Part shown: positions 8,916 to 19,107 of the stretch, in pieces | How positions within the stretch are numbered: position 1 is the stretch's first letter | How the letters are laid out: the number at the start of each line of letters is the position of its first letter | Source: Deltaproteobacteria bacterium | GTDB taxonomy: Bacteria > Desulfobacterota > Desulfuromonadia > Geobacterales > Pseudopelobacteraceae | DNA length: 48,716 nucleotides | Assembly: GCA_019162745.1 (NCBI GenBank) | Contig: JAFLLC010000125.1 | Span: 1-48,716 of the forward strand | Direction: 5' to 3' | The notes under the pieces: generated by a model | What the model was told of the DNA's origin: nothing | The model's input: only the letters and a program-made list of their open reading frames with translations | Database searches by the model: none | Program-made: the position numbers and the translations under genes

Positions 8916-10004
8916 ATGAGTAAAAAAATCGGTATCCTTACCGGCGGCGGTGACTGTCCCGGGCTGAACGCCGTTATTCGCGGCGTGGTCAAGAGCGCCA
9001 TCATCCGTCACGGCTGGGAGGTAATCGGCATCGAAGATGGTTTCGACGGACTGCTGGATCTCGGTAAATGCCGGCCGCTGACCCTCGATAGTGTCCGTGG
9101 GATCCTGCCGCGTGGAGGGACCATTCTCGGTACCACCAATCGCGGTAATCCATTTTCATGTCCCATAGAGCAGGATGGTAAAATAGTATCTGTAGACCTG
9201 TCCGACAGGGTTGTCGAAAATGTCCGCACGCTGGGTCTCGATGCCCTGATTACGGTTGGCGGGGAGGGGTCGCTCAAGATCGCCCTGGAGCTGATGAAAA
9301 AGGGTGTGCCGATGGTGGGAGTGCCTAAGACCATCGACAACGATCTGCTCGGGACTGACGTCACTTTCGGTTATAATACCGCCCTGGAAACTGCCACCGA
9401 TGCGCTGGATAAACTGCATACCACAGCCGAGAGCCACCACCGGGTCATGATCCTGGAGGTGATGGGCCGCTATGCCGGCTGGATCGCTCTGGAATCGGGC
9501 ATCGCCGGCGGCGCTGATGTTATCCTGATTCCCGAGATTCCTTTCGACCACGCACGTATCTGTGCCGCAATCAAGAAACGTTCCGACCGTGGCAGTCGTT
9601 TCAGTATTATTGTGACAGCCGAGGGAGCCTTCCCCGCCGGCGGCGACCGGATAGTGGCCAGGGCGGCTGATGAGAGGAATGCTATTGAGCGTCTGGGGGG
9701 TATCGGCCAGTACGTGGCAAAGCAGATCGAGCTCTGCCTGGACATGGACGTGCGTGTTACCGTGCTTGGCCATCTGCAGCGCGGCGGCTCACCTACCACC
9801 TTTGACCGCGCCTTGGGAAGCCGTTTCGGCACCAAGGCGGTGGCAATGGTTGCAGCCGGCGAGTTCGGCCGGATGGCCAGTCTGCATGGCAGGAATATAA
9901 GTTCGGTAACCATAGAGGACGCCGTCCGCGATTTGAATCTGGTTGATCCTGACGGGGAGATCGTTCAGGCCGCCGAAGATCTCGGTATCATGTTGGGGCG
10001 CTGA
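8916..10004 (+). CDS. pfkA: 6-phosphofructokinase
   Basis: Phosphorylates fructose 6-phosphate to fructose 1,6-bisphosphate in glycolysis. It has 362 aa, with GGGAGG upstream of ATG 8916. Motifs are GGGDCPGLNAVIRG at the N-terminus, GGEGS, PKTIDNDL, the ESHHRVMILEVMGRYAGWIA substrate region, and GHLQRGGSPT. The residue pair that separates phosphoryl donors is Gly (in GGEGS) plus Lys (in PKTIDND). That combination is known from ATP-dependent members of the mixed 'group III' clade such as the Streptomyces enzyme; PPi-dependent enzymes carry Asp at the first position. ATP dependence is therefore predicted, not proven. The gene abuts the Wadjet operon, so its natural promoter may have been displaced. 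Confidence 0.93.
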   Translation: MSKKIGILTGGGDCPGLNAVIRGVVKSAIIRHGWEVIGIEDGFDGLLDLGKCRPLTLDSVRGILPRGGTILGTTNRGNPFSCPIEQDGKIVSVDLSDRVVENVRTLGLDALITVGGEGSLKIALELMKKGVPMVGVPKTIDNDLLGTDVTFGYNTALETATDALDKLHTTAESHHRVMILEVMGRYAGWIALESGIAGGADVILIPEIPFDHARICAAIKKRSDRGSRFSIIVTAEGAFPAGGDRIVARAADERNAIERLGGIGQYVAKQIELCLDMDVRVTVLGHLQRGGSPTTFDRALGSRFGTKAVAMVAAGEFGRMASLHGRNISSVTIEDAVRDLNLVDPDGEIVQAAEDLGIMLGR

Positions 10005-10093
10005 AGCGCAATTCAGCTTGTCAAGCACCTATCTGATATGCTAGTTTTACAAAATTTTCAATGTCCCAGTACACATTCATTCGGAGGTTTACT

Positions 10094-11989
10094 TTGAACC
10101 AGTTTTACAAGAATCTCTCACTCTGGCTGGTCATCAGCTTGATGATGATCCTGCTTTTCAACATGTTCAACAAGCCGCGGACGACCGCCGAAAAGCTTAA
10201 CTTCAGCGATTTTATGACCCAGATCGAAGCGGGAAAAATTACCGCTGTTGTTATTCAGGGCAACGATATTACCGGTAAGTTTGAAGGGAAGGACGGCAAG
10301 GATTTTCACACGTATAAACCTTATTCCGATGCTGACCTGACCAAAAAACTGCTGGAAAAGAAGGTTACGATAAATGCCAAACCGGAAGAGGAAAAGTTTT
10401 CCTGGTTTTCGATATTTATCTCCTGGTTTCCGCTGATTCTGCTGGTCGGCGTCTGGATTTTCTTCATGCGGCAGATGCAGATGGGGGGCGGTAAGGCGAT
10501 GTCTTTCGGCAAGAGCCGCGCCAAGCTGTTGACCGAATCGCAGGGGAAGATTACCTTTGAAGACGTCGCTGGTATTGAAGAAGCCAAGGAAGAGCTGGAA
10601 GAGATCATCGCCTTTCTGAAAGAACCTAAAAAGTTCACCGCACTAGGTGGAAAAATCCCCAAAGGAGTGCTGCTGGTAGGTCCTCCTGGTACCGGTAAAA
10701 CATTGTTGGCACGCGCTGTTGCCGGTGAAGCGGGTGTCCCGTTCTTCTCGATATCCGGTTCTGATTTTGTCGAAATGTTTGTCGGTGTCGGCGCCAGCCG
10801 TGTGCGAGACCTGTTTTTGCAGGGTAAAAAGAGCGCTCCATGCATTATTTTTATAGATGAGATCGATGCGGTCGGTCGGCATCGTGGCGCCGGTATGGGT
10901 GGCGGACATGATGAACGGGAGCAGACCCTCAACCAGCTGCTGGTAGAGATGGATGGTTTTGAATCAAATGAAGGCGTCATACTGATTGCCGCCACCAACC
11001 GTCCTGATGTTCTTGACCCGGCACTGCTCCGTCCCGGTCGTTTCGATCGTCAGGTCGTTGTCCCAAGGCCGGACGTCAAGGGTCGTGAAATGATCCTGAA
11101 AGTACATTCCAAAAAGGTGCCGCTCTCCCCTGAAGTCGATCTGGCGGTCATTGCCCGCGGTACTCCCGGTTTCTCCGGTGCCGACCTGGCCAATCTTGTT
11201 AACGAAGCGGCACTGCTGGCAGCACGTTTGAACAAGACAGTTGCTGAGCCGAGTGATTTCGATAGCGCCAAAGACAAGGTTTTAATGGGAGCTGAGAGAC
11301 GCAGTATGGTCATCTCTGACGAAGAGAAAAAGAGTACCGCCTACCATGAGTCCGGCCACACACTGGTCGCCAAGATGGTTCCCGGCACCGATCCGATTCA
11401 CAAGGTTTCCATCATTCCGCGCGGCCGGGCTCTGGGCGTCACCATGCAGCTGCCGATCGAAGATAAACACAGCTATTCCCGCGAATCGCTGCTGGGACGC
11501 ATTGCTGTCCTGATGGGCGGCCGGGCGGCGGAAGAGCTGATTTTCAATACCTTTACGACCGGTGCTGGTAACGACATCGAGCGCGCTACCGATATGGCGC
11601 GCAAGATGGTCTGTGAATGGGGAATGAGTGATAAAATGGGGCCGCTCTCTTTCGGCAAGAAGGATGAATCCATCTTTCTTGGTCGTGAGATGGCGATGCA
11701 CAAGAACTTCAGCGAGAAGACCGCCGAACATATTGATGATGAGATAAAAAGAATTGTTGACGAATCTTACGAACGTGCACTGGCGATTCTGCGCGAAAAC
11801 CTGCAAAATCTTCATAACCTGTCGGAAATTCTGGTAGAGAAGGAAAACCTGACCGGCGACCAGGTTGATGAAATTATCGCAACTGGCAATCTGATCTCTG
11901 TAGAATCAGCTCAACCTGCTTCCGCTGCATCCTCTGCACCAGTTGAACCCGCTGACCCGGCAGCGGCTCGCACCGATATAGAAGCATAG
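10094..11989 (+). CDS. ftsH: ATP-dependent zinc metalloprotease FtsH
   Basis: Membrane AAA+ protease that degrades misfolded membrane proteins and regulatory substrates. I chose TTG 10094 because GGAGG (10083-10087) sits 6 nt upstream and the product then begins [13 protein letters not shown]; an in-frame ATG at 10061 would add 11 residues without a good ribosome site. The protein has 631 aa. A first membrane helix lies at about residues 8-26, then a small periplasmic domain and a second helix ([15 protein letters not shown]). Walker A is GPPGTGKT (196-203) and Walker [12 protein letters not shown]. The second region of homology contains [20 protein letters not shown], and the zinc site is HESGH (418-422). 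The C-terminal tail is Ala/Pro rich. folP starts 4 bp downstream. Confidence 0.95.
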   Translation: MNQFYKNLSLWLVISLMMILLFNMFNKPRTTAEKLNFSDFMTQIEAGKITAVVIQGNDITGKFEGKDGKDFHTYKPYSDADLTKKLLEKKVTINAKPEEEKFSWFSIFISWFPLILLVGVWIFFMRQMQMGGGKAMSFGKSRAKLLTESQGKITFEDVAGIEEAKEELEEIIAFLKEPKKFTALGGKIPKGVLLVGPPGTGKTLLARAVAGEAGVPFFSISGSDFVEMFVGVGASRVRDLFLQGKKSAPCIIFIDEIDAVGRHRGAGMGGGHDEREQTLNQLLVEMDGFESNEGVILIAATNRPDVLDPALLRPGRFDRQVVVPRPDVKGREMILKVHSKKVPLSPEVDLAVIARGTPGFSGADLANLVNEAALLAARLNKTVAEPSDFDSAKDKVLMGAERRSMVISDEEKKSTAYHESGHTLVAKMVPGTDPIHKVSIIPRGRALGVTMQLPIEDKHSYSRESLLGRIAVLMGGRAAEELIFNTFTTGAGNDIERATDMARKMVCEWGMSDKMGPLSFGKKDESIFLGREMAMHKNFSEKTAEHIDDEIKRIVDESYERALAILRENLQNLHNLSEILVEKENLTGDQVDEIIATGNLISVESAQPASAASSAPVEPADPAAARTDIEA

Positions 11990-11993
11990 GCTT

Positions 11994-13199
11994 ATGCCCC
12001 GCTTTTTACCGCGATTGCTGGAATTGTCGACTCCCGAGCATGCGGCGCATGAATTGAGGCGTATCGGGGTTGACAGCTGCGGCATCGTAGAAATGGTACC
12101 CAAGATGCGGACACTCTGTATTGAACTGTCGCAGTTGGAGTGCCGACAGGCAAATATCCTTAAGCAGGAGATGCTCTCTGTGGGTGGAGATGCTGCTGTT
12201 GCCCGGGGTACGGTCTCCTGCAGCATTGGCACGACTGATTGTGTGTTGATAGGCACAGTCAAACAGCTTAGCCGGCTCTGCCGGAAGCTCAAGGCACAAC
12301 CGTTCTCATTACCGAAGTTGGCAGATGAACTGGAGAGTCTGCTCGCACGAGTCGTACCTGCCCCGGCGGTATGGATGACGTCACGCCGCTCTTTATCTCT
12401 GCAGCGCCCGTTGATTATGGGGATACTCAATATGACACCGGACTCTTTTTCTGATGGGGGGCTCTGTTTTGACCCTGACCGGGCGTTTGAAAAAGCCCTG
12501 CAGATGGAAGCGGAAGGTGCTGATATCATCGATATCGGCGGTGAAAGTACCAGACCCGGTGCGGCGCCGGTATCGCCAGACGAGGAGATCGCTCGCATCA
12601 TTACAGTTATCGAGCGGCTTGCCGCCACAGTTGAATGTGCAATCTCGGTTGATACCTGGAAAAGTGGAGTTGCCGGCAGAGCTGTTTCGGCAGGTGCGGA
12701 AATTATCAACGACATCAGCGGTTTCAATTTTGATCCGCAGATGCCTGCAGTGGCCGCAGCAAGCGGAGCCGGTGTTGTGCTGATGCACACCAGAGGCACG
12801 CCGGAAAAAATGCAGCAGGATACTTCCTATCCTGACATGATGGGTGAAATAATAGCCGGTCTTGGCGCCTCACTTGTTCTGGCCCAGGAAGCCGGAGTTT
12901 CCGACGATCGCATTGCAATCGATCCCGGCATCGGTTTCGGCAAGGGTACCGCAGGCAACCTGGAAATTTTGCGTCGCCTGGGTGAGTTATCCGGTTTCGG
13001 TCTGCCTATCCTGACCGGGCCGTCCCGCAAGTCATTCATAGGCAAGGTCTTGGGACGGGAGCAGATGGGTGACCGCCTTTTCGGTACTGCTGCTGCCATA
13101 GCTCTTTCAGTGTCTCATGGCGCATCCATCCTGCGAGTGCATGATGTCCGGGCAATGCGTGACGTTGCTGATATGGCGCATGCCGTTGTGCATAGCTAA
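11994..13199 (+). CDS. folP: Dihydropteroate synthase with N-terminal extension
   Basis: Condenses 6-hydroxymethyl-dihydropterin diphosphate with p-aminobenzoate in folate synthesis. It has 401 aa, about 125 longer than the E. coli enzyme. The catalytic TIM barrel starts near residue 135 with LIMGILNMTPDSFSDGG, followed by DIIDIGGESTRPGA, SVDTWK, INDISG, VLMHTRGTPE, DPGIGFGK and GPSRKSFIG. The N-terminal extension (about residues 1-125) carries LSTPEHAAHELRRIGVDSCG and looks like a separate alpha/beta domain, which I recall from other delta-proteobacterial and clostridial versions. Its role is unknown. The gene follows ftsH after 4 bp, as part of a housekeeping operon. Confidence 0.93.
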   Translation: MPRFLPRLLELSTPEHAAHELRRIGVDSCGIVEMVPKMRTLCIELSQLECRQANILKQEMLSVGGDAAVARGTVSCSIGTTDCVLIGTVKQLSRLCRKLKAQPFSLPKLADELESLLARVVPAPAVWMTSRRSLSLQRPLIMGILNMTPDSFSDGGLCFDPDRAFEKALQMEAEGADIIDIGGESTRPGAAPVSPDEEIARIITVIERLAATVECAISVDTWKSGVAGRAVSAGAEIINDISGFNFDPQMPAVAAASGAGVVLMHTRGTPEKMQQDTSYPDMMGEIIAGLGASLVLAQEAGVSDDRIAIDPGIGFGKGTAGNLEILRRLGELSGFGLPILTGPSRKSFIGKVLGREQMGDRLFGTAAAIALSVSHGASILRVHDVRAMRDVADMAHAVVHS

Positions 13200-13232
13200 A
13201 ATGCTGCCGAGCGCCGATTTCAAAGGGAAAGT

Positions 13233-14021
13233 ATGGCTTCAGTTTTCAACAGCGTCACCCTGACTGGTCTACTCGACAAGCTTCTCGTTGCCGCCCTTGT
13301 TTACTGTTGCACGCTGATCCTCAGAAAAGAGGCGGCTCTTCGCTTTCTTGCAATTCTGGTCGCTCTTTTTGCGGCAGAGTTCGGGGCAAAAGAACTTGGC
13401 CTCACCTCAACCGCCTCCTTATTGCATCTGCTGCTTTCCTCTGCGCCGGTCATTTTGGTTATCATTTTCCTGAGTGATATTAAACGCGCCCTTTTTTCAT
13501 CCTGGAAACGCCAGAAGTCAGGTGATAGTGACAACCCTGACCTGACTAAGACCGTTGATGAACTTTCAAAAGGTCTTAGCGAACTGGCCGAAAGAAGAAT
13601 TGGCGCCCTGATCGTTCTCATCCGCCAGAACTCCATAGATCATCTGGTTCAGATCGGTACCGAGATAGATGCCAAAGTGACAAGCGAACTTCTTAACTCT
13701 ATCTTCCTCCCCTATTCACCGATACATGATGGTGCGGTTATTATCCAGAGAGACAAGATAATCTCTGCCGGCTGCATCCTTCCGCTTTCCCAAAATCCGG
13801 ATATTTCAAAAAGCTTCGGCACCCGTCACCGCGCTGCGCTCGGAATATCCGAGCAGACTGACGTTCTCGTGCTCGTCGTCTCGGAGGAGACCGGAAAGAT
13901 ATCAATCGTTCATGAGGGGAAGATTACCTACGATGCCGATCCTGCGGAGATTCGCCGGCTTTCCCGTAAGGCGATTGAAGGACGGCGCGTACCGAAGGTG
14001 ACCGCCGCGCCGGAACAGTAA
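13233..14021 (+). CDS. cdaA: Diadenylate cyclase CdaA
   Basis: Makes the second messenger c-di-AMP from two ATP. It has 262 aa. Three N-terminal hydrophobic stretches (about residues 10-90) should anchor it in the membrane. The DAC domain follows, with active-site motifs DGA (166-168, in SPIHDGAVIIQ) and RHR (198-200, in GTRHRAALG). In Firmicutes cdaA is followed by the regulator cdaR/ybbR and then glmM. Here glmM comes next after 24 bp and no cdaR is present. The adjacency still suggests a functional link with GlmM. Confidence 0.93.
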   Translation: MASVFNSVTLTGLLDKLLVAALVYCCTLILRKEAALRFLAILVALFAAEFGAKELGLTSTASLLHLLLSSAPVILVIIFLSDIKRALFSSWKRQKSGDSDNPDLTKTVDELSKGLSELAERRIGALIVLIRQNSIDHLVQIGTEIDAKVTSELLNSIFLPYSPIHDGAVIIQRDKIISAGCILPLSQNPDISKSFGTRHRAALGISEQTDVLVLVVSEETGKISIVHEGKITYDADPAEIRRLSRKAIEGRRVPKVTAAPEQ

Positions 14022-14045
14022 TTTTATTTTAGGAGATTTGCGACA

Positions 14046-15404
14046 ATGAAAAAATTATTCGGAACTGACGGTGTTCGCGGCGTTGCCAATGTTTATCCCA
14101 TGACGACCGAAATGGCGATGCAGCTGGGACGGGCTGCGGCCTATGTTTTCAGGGATGGAAGCAAACGCCGTCACCGTATCGTGATCGGTAAAGACACCCG
14201 TCTCTCCGGTTATATGCTGGAAAACGCACTGGTAGCCGGCATCTGCTCTATGGGAGTCGATGTGCTGCAGGTCGGGCCGCTGCCGACCCCCGGTATCGCC
14301 AACATTACTTCATCAATGCGTGCCGATGCCGGAGTTGTCATCTCCGCCTCGCACAATGCTTTTCAGGACAACGGCATCAAATTTTTCTCGGGAGACGGCT
14401 TTAAGCTGCCGGACGAGGTTGAGCTCAAGATAGAAAATCTGATAGCGTCGAAAAAGATTGATGCTCTGCGGCCCACTGCTACCGAGGTTGGCAAGGCATA
14501 CCGCATCGAAGATGCGGCAGGGCGCTATATTGTTTTCCTTAAAAACACTTTTCCTCAGGAGATGGATCTTTCCGGGCTGAAGATAGTTCTCGATTGTGCC
14601 AACGGTGCGGCTTACAAGGTCGCTCCGGCAGTTTTTGAAGAGCTGGGGGCCGAGGTTATTTCTTTGGGGGTCAAGCCGAACGGCATCAATATCAATGCCG
14701 GTTGCGGCTCGCTGCATCCCGAGGTTATCAGTGAAGCGGTCAAGCAGCATCGTGCCGATATCGGCATCGCCCTTGACGGTGACGCAGATCGGGTGATCGT
14801 ATGTGATGAGTTCGGCAATGAGGTCGATGGTGACCACATCATGGCGATCTGCGCCACAGATATGCTGAAACGCAAGCTGCTGCAAAAGAAAACACTGGTT
14901 GCAACCGTGATGAGTAATATGGGGCTTGATATCGCCCTGCGTAAAGCAGGTGGTAAAATCATCAAGACCGATGTAGGTGATCGTTACGTGGTCGAGGCGA
15001 TGCGTAAAGGGGGGTATAATCTGGGGGGGGAACAATCCGGCCATATGATTTTCCTTGATTACAGCACCACCGGTGACGGAGTTCTTTCGGCCTTACAGCT
15101 TCTTGCCGTTATGCGTCGGGAGGAAAAAACGCTCTCTGAACTGGCTGAGATCATGATTCCACTACCACAGGTACTCTGTAATACGCGCGTGCGGGAAAAA
15201 GTGGACATATTATCCATCAGCGATGTCGCCGCCAGGATCAAAGATGTCGAGGGTAAGCTCGGCAATGAAGGGCGTGTGCTGATCCGTTACTCCGGCACAG
15301 AACCGCTGCTCAGGGTCATGATCGAAGGGCAGGACAAATACGAGATCACGACCTGGGCCAATGAGATCTGTGATCTGGTGAAGAAAAATATTGGAGAGAA
15401 GTGA
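14046..15404 (+). CDS. glmM: Phosphoglucosamine mutase
   Basis: Interconverts glucosamine 6-phosphate and glucosamine 1-phosphate on the way to UDP-GlcNAc for peptidoglycan and LPS. It has 452 aa, the usual length. It starts [15 protein letters not shown]. The phosphoserine is Ser102 in ISASHN, the metal loop is DGDADR, the sugar loop GGEQSGH, and the phosphate-binding loop [17 protein letters not shown] lies upstream of ATG 14046. The stop codon overlaps the pdxJ start by one base (TGATG). GlmM is a known CdaA interaction partner in other bacteria. Confidence 0.96.
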   Translation: MKKLFGTDGVRGVANVYPMTTEMAMQLGRAAAYVFRDGSKRRHRIVIGKDTRLSGYMLENALVAGICSMGVDVLQVGPLPTPGIANITSSMRADAGVVISASHNAFQDNGIKFFSGDGFKLPDEVELKIENLIASKKIDALRPTATEVGKAYRIEDAAGRYIVFLKNTFPQEMDLSGLKIVLDCANGAAYKVAPAVFEELGAEVISLGVKPNGININAGCGSLHPEVISEAVKQHRADIGIALDGDADRVIVCDEFGNEVDGDHIMAICATDMLKRKLLQKKTLVATVMSNMGLDIALRKAGGKIIKTDVGDRYVVEAMRKGGYNLGGEQSGHMIFLDYSTTGDGVLSALQLLAVMRREEKTLSELAEIMIPLPQVLCNTRVREKVDILSISDVAARIKDVEGKLGNEGRVLIRYSGTEPLLRVMIEGQDKYEITTWANEICDLVKKNIGEK

Positions 15405-16123
15405 TGGCAAAACTGGGACTTAACATTGATCATATCGCCACCGTCCGTCAGGCGCGTTGCGGTGTTGAGCCTGATCCGGTGACAGCCGCCGCGATAGGCG
15501 AGATGGCCGGCGCCGAAGGGATAACCATCCATCTGCGTGAGGACCGGCGCCATATTCAGGACCGCGACCTGGATATTTTGCGGCGCACAGTAAAGAGCAA
15601 GCTCAATCTTGAGATGGCTGCCACCCAGGAAATGGTGCGGATAGCTCTCGCTGTCAAGCCTGAACAGGTGACGCTGGTGCCGGAAAAGCGGCAGGAGTTG
15701 ACCACCGAAGGTGGGCTGGATGTTATCGTCAATATCAAGCAGATCACTGATACGATAAAGCGTCTGAAAGATGGCGGTATAGTTGTAAGCCTGTTTGTTG
15801 ATCCCAACCAGGAGCAGATCAAGGCGGCTAAAAAAACCGGCACAGATTATATTGAGATCCACACCGGCGCATATGCTGGTGCAGTCAAGTGGGACGAGCA
15901 GCAGCGTGAACTTGAGAACATCGATACGGCTATCAAGCTGGCACGCAAGGTGGGAATGGGGGTAAATGCCGGACATGGCTTGAATTATACTAATATTAAG
16001 GCGGTTACCGCTTTAGGCGGCATTGAGGAGTACAATATCGGTCACTCTATAATTGCTCGCGCCATGCTGGTCGGATTGGATCGGGCGGTTCGCGACATGG
16101 TAGAGCTGCTTAAGTACGCATGA
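15404..16123 (+). CDS. pdxJ: Pyridoxine 5'-phosphate synthase
   Basis: Condenses 1-deoxy-D-xylulose 5-phosphate with 3-amino-2-oxopropyl phosphate, the ring-forming step of vitamin B6 synthesis. It has 239 aa from ATG 15404, with GGAGAG 5 nt upstream. Characteristic segments are [55 protein letters not shown] and [14 protein letters not shown]. It overlaps glmM by one base and acpS by 4, so translation is probably coupled along the operon. Confidence 0.95.
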   Translation: MAKLGLNIDHIATVRQARCGVEPDPVTAAAIGEMAGAEGITIHLREDRRHIQDRDLDILRRTVKSKLNLEMAATQEMVRIALAVKPEQVTLVPEKRQELTTEGGLDVIVNIKQITDTIKRLKDGGIVVSLFVDPNQEQIKAAKKTGTDYIEIHTGAYAGAVKWDEQQRELENIDTAIKLARKVGMGVNAGHGLNYTNIKAVTALGGIEEYNIGHSIIARAMLVGLDRAVRDMVELLKYA

Positions 16124-16500
16124 TCTTCGGAATCGGCACTGACATTGTTGCAACTGAGCGTTTTCAGCGTTTTATGGATGGCGGTAATTCAGCGATCCTT
16201 GATCGCCTCTTTACCGAGGCTGAGCGTTCTCGCTGTGCGAACAGAAAAGATGGAGCTTCCTGTCTGGCAGCACGCTTTGCTGCGAAAGAAGCATTTTTGA
16301 AGGCACTCGGAACCGGTTTGCGTGACGGCATTTCATGGCTGGAGATGGAAGTGTCGAACAACGCTTTGGGAAAGCCGGAACTGGCTCTTTCCGGAAAAGC
16401 GGCAGAGCAGTTTATGGCCAAAGAGCTGACCAGCATATATCTGTCGCTATCTCACGATGGTGGCAGTGCTATTGCGATGGTTGTATTGGAGTCAAGATGA
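16120..16500 (+). CDS. acpS: Holo-[acyl-carrier-protein] synthase
   Basis: Transfers 4'-phosphopantetheine from CoA to apo-ACP, activating fatty acid synthesis. It has 126 aa, normal for the family. It starts [15 protein letters not shown] with the metal-binding Asp8, and has the [18 protein letters not shown] motif containing the catalytic Glu. ATG 16120 overlaps the pdxJ stop (ATGA), and its own stop overlaps the nnr start. The pdxJ-acpS order is common in proteobacteria. Confidence 0.94.
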   Translation: MIFGIGTDIVATERFQRFMDGGNSAILDRLFTEAERSRCANRKDGASCLAARFAAKEAFLKALGTGLRDGISWLEMEVSNNALGKPELALSGKAAEQFMAKELTSIYLSLSHDGGSAIAMVVLESR

Positions 16501-18077
16501 AGGTTATTACTATCCATACTATGCGGGAGACCGAAAATCAGGCCATCAAAGAGTATGGTATTTCCGGTCTTCAGTTGATGGAACGTGCCGGACAGAGCTG
16601 TGTTGAAGTGATCAGTTCCGAATTCGGCTTGACCGGGCGCGCTGTGATAATAGCCGGCAGAGGCAACAACGGAGGAGATGGTTATGTTACTGCGCGTCTG
16701 CTGAGTCAAAAGGGGTGGAATGTCAAGGTTGTCATTCTGGCTGACCGTGAGCAGATCAGCGGGGATGCGGCGGTGAACCTGGAAAGGCTCCCAGGTGCAG
16801 TCGTCAGTTATTGTACTCATGAGGGCCAATTGTCCGCCCTTCATATGCAAGAGATCTTTCAGGCTGACGTGATTGTTGACGCTCTGCTCGGTACCGGGTT
16901 GAGCAGTAATGTCAGCGGCGTTTATCTTGAAGCGGTTGATCTAATAAATGCATCCGGCCGCCCTGTCGTTTCAATTGATATTCCCTCCGGCGTTCACGGC
17001 ACTAACGGACGGGTGCTGGGAGATGCCGTCAGGGCATATATGACTGTTACGTTTGCTTTTGCCAAACTTGGGCATGTCCTTTACCCCGGAGCGGAGCATG
17101 CCGGGCGGCTGGTTGTGGCCGATATCGGGATTCCGCCGGAGTTGATGGAGTCTGCGGCAGGTTACGAATTTCTTGACGAGACGGCGGTGCGCCCCATGCT
17201 GCACCAAAGAGGGCGTCAAGCCCACAAAGGGACTTTCGGCCATTGCCTGATCATTGCCGGCTCCAGCGGAAAATCAGGAGCTGCAGCCCTTTTAGCCAAC
17301 AGTGCTGTGAGATCCGGTTCCGGAATGGTCACCCTGGCTGCGGCAGAAAAGATCCACAATATTCTTGAAATAAAAACAACCGAGGCGATGACGGTTTCCC
17401 TTCCTTTTTCCGGCAACGGCTATCTGACTAACGACGCCTTCCCGGCAATTGAAAAGCTGCTCTCCGGCAAGGATGCGGTTGCGATCGGCCCCGGTCTTGG
17501 CCGTAGTCCGGAAACGTACGCTCTGGTACAGCATCTGGTTGAGACAATTACATTGCCGCTGGTGATCGATGCTGACGGCCTGAATGCCCTGGCAGAAGAC
17601 ATAGCAGTTTTAAAGCGGAAAAAATCCGGGCAGGTCATTCTCACTCCGCATCCGGGGGAAATGTCACGCCTTATGGGCTCATCAATTCCGGATGTGGAGG
17701 CGATCCGTATTTCAGTCGCTCAGGAATTTGCCACTAAATATGGTGTCTTTCTCATCCTCAAGGGGGCACGCACAATCATCGCTTCTCCTGCCGGAACTGC
17801 GGCTATCAACGGCAGCGGCAATCCAGGTATGGCTACCGGCGGCATGGGAGATGTGCTGACCGGCATCATTGTTTCACTGCTTGGTCAAGGTTATAACGCA
17901 TGGGACGCGTGCCGTCTGGGGGTGTTCCTTCACGGTCTTGCAGCAGACATGGTTGTAGAGGAGAAGGGTGAGATCGGCATAAATGCCTCTGATGTCCTTG
18001 AAAAAATGCCGTACGCTTATACCAGATTATTAAGTAACATCATGCTGCCGGACTTGAAGAAGTTCAGTGAGCTTTAG
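16497..18077 (+). CDS. nnr: Bifunctional NAD(P)H-hydrate epimerase/dehydratase
   Basis: Repairs hydrated NADH and NADPH. The N-terminal YjeF domain (about 1-215) epimerises the hydrate: [44 protein letters not shown]. The C-terminal ADP-dependent dehydratase domain (about 225-520) shows [31 protein letters not shown] and the catalytic region [19 protein letters not shown] 16497 overlaps the acpS stop, giving 526 aa. The frame extends upstream to 16335, but that part overlaps acpS and lacks family similarity, so it was excluded. Confidence 0.93.
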   Translation: MKVITIHTMRETENQAIKEYGISGLQLMERAGQSCVEVISSEFGLTGRAVIIAGRGNNGGDGYVTARLLSQKGWNVKVVILADREQISGDAAVNLERLPGAVVSYCTHEGQLSALHMQEIFQADVIVDALLGTGLSSNVSGVYLEAVDLINASGRPVVSIDIPSGVHGTNGRVLGDAVRAYMTVTFAFAKLGHVLYPGAEHAGRLVVADIGIPPELMESAAGYEFLDETAVRPMLHQRGRQAHKGTFGHCLIIAGSSGKSGAAALLANSAVRSGSGMVTLAAAEKIHNILEIKTTEAMTVSLPFSGNGYLTNDAFPAIEKLLSGKDAVAIGPGLGRSPETYALVQHLVETITLPLVIDADGLNALAEDIAVLKRKKSGQVILTPHPGEMSRLMGSSIPDVEAIRISVAQEFATKYGVFLILKGARTIIASPAGTAAINGSGNPGMATGGMGDVLTGIIVSLLGQGYNAWDACRLGVFLHGLAADMVVEEKGEIGINASDVLEKMPYAYTRLLSNIMLPDLKKFSEL

Positions 18078-18092
18078 TTAAAGGAGAATTTT

Positions 18093-18542
18093 ATGCTGAC
18101 AGTAGCAGATATTATGACCAGAGATGTCGTCTCAATAAAAGGAAGCACCACCGTGCGTGAAATGGCGGCTATTTTTGGCGAAAAAAGTTTTGGGACGCTC
18201 CCGATAGTAAATGACGCCGGGGATCTGACCGGAATAGTCACGGCATCAGACCTGGTAGAACAGGACCGCCCTCTGCATATGCCGACGGTTATATCTCTTT
18301 TTGACTGGGTCATACCGCTGGAGGGAGAAAGTGCCCTGCAGCGGGAGCTGAACAAGATTACCGCACAAACTGCTTCAGAACTGGCATCAGGAGACTTGGT
18401 TGCCGTCACGCCTTCCGATCCTGTCAGCACCGTTGCTGAAATCATGAGCAGCAAGAAATTACATGCACTTCCTGTTGTGGATGGTAAAAAACTGGTTGGT
18501 ATGGTATCGCGGATTGATATCATCCGCTCAATGAACCGGTAG
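18093..18542 (+). CDS. CBS-domain pair protein
   Basis: A 149-aa protein made almost entirely of two CBS repeats. The first runs about residues 4-60 (VADIMTRDVVSIKGSTTVREMAAIFGE... VTASDLVEQ) and the second about 90-147 (SELASGDLVAVTPSDPVSTVAEIMSSKKLHALPVV... RIDIIRS). Such modules usually bind adenine nucleotides and regulate a partner. There is no attached enzymatic domain, so the target is unknown. AAGGAG precedes the ATG. Its TAG overlaps the GTG of tsaE by one base. Confidence 0.9.
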   Translation: MLTVADIMTRDVVSIKGSTTVREMAAIFGEKSFGTLPIVNDAGDLTGIVTASDLVEQDRPLHMPTVISLFDWVIPLEGESALQRELNKITAQTASELASGDLVAVTPSDPVSTVAEIMSSKKLHALPVVDGKKLVGMVSRIDIIRSMNR

Positions 18543-19057
18543 TGTCCCTGCTGCAGATTACAACCTGCTCGCCTGCCGAAACGGAAAAGCTGGGGTTCTG
18601 CATCGGTTCGCTGCTCCAGCCCGGTTCTTTTCTGGCCCTGCGAGGCGGTCTCGGCGGCGGAAAAACATGTCTGACGCGGGGGGTAGTGGCTGCGGTGGCC
18701 CCGGAGAGCAGCAGTCTGGTGGCCAGTCCGACGTACGCTATCATGAATTGCTATCCTGGCAGCACCCCGGTATATCACTTCGATTTCTACCGCCTGACGT
18801 GTGATGACGATATTGTTGAGCTCGGATTTGAAGAGTTTTTTTATGGTGATGGCATCTGTATTGTCGAATGGTCTGAGCGCCTGGCAGAACTGATGCCGCC
18901 GGATGTTCTGACACTGCTGTTTGAATACACCGGGGGTGACCGGCGCCTGATTTCCATAACCAGCTCCGGACAACAATCAGACGATATCCTTGTACAGCTC
19001 GCAGAGGGGCTGCAAATACAAAAAAAAATTGACCCGAAAGCTGGTTATCTGTTATAG
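18542..19057 (+). CDS. tsaE: tRNA threonylcarbamoyladenosine ATPase TsaE
   Basis: ATPase partner of TsaB/TsaD in synthesis of the t6A modification at A37 of ANN-decoding tRNAs. It has 171 aa from GTG 18542, which overlaps the preceding stop. The Walker A motif GGLGGGKT is at 35-42. The SPTYAIMNCYPG switch region and VYHFDFYRL, ELGFEEFF and ICIVEWSERL motifs are all standard for TsaE/YjeE. The C-terminus is slightly extended. It follows the nnr-CBS genes, consistent with the frequent nnr-tsaE linkage. Confidence 0.94.
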   Translation: MSLLQITTCSPAETEKLGFCIGSLLQPGSFLALRGGLGGGKTCLTRGVVAAVAPESSSLVASPTYAIMNCYPGSTPVYHFDFYRLTCDDDIVELGFEEFFYGDGICIVEWSERLAELMPPDVLTLLFEYTGGDRRLISITSSGQQSDDILVQLAEGLQIQKKIDPKAGYLL

Positions 19058-19107
19058 AGCAAGCCTGCCGGTTCATCTTTTAACCATTCCCCATCAAGGA
19101 GAGCAGT

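Noticed and set aside
10061-10093. ATG 10061 as ftsH start
   Set aside because: GGAGG at 10083-10087 lies inside that extension and points to TTG 10094.
16335-16496. Upstream extension of nnr
   Set aside because: Overlaps acpS and has no similarity to the YjeF domain.
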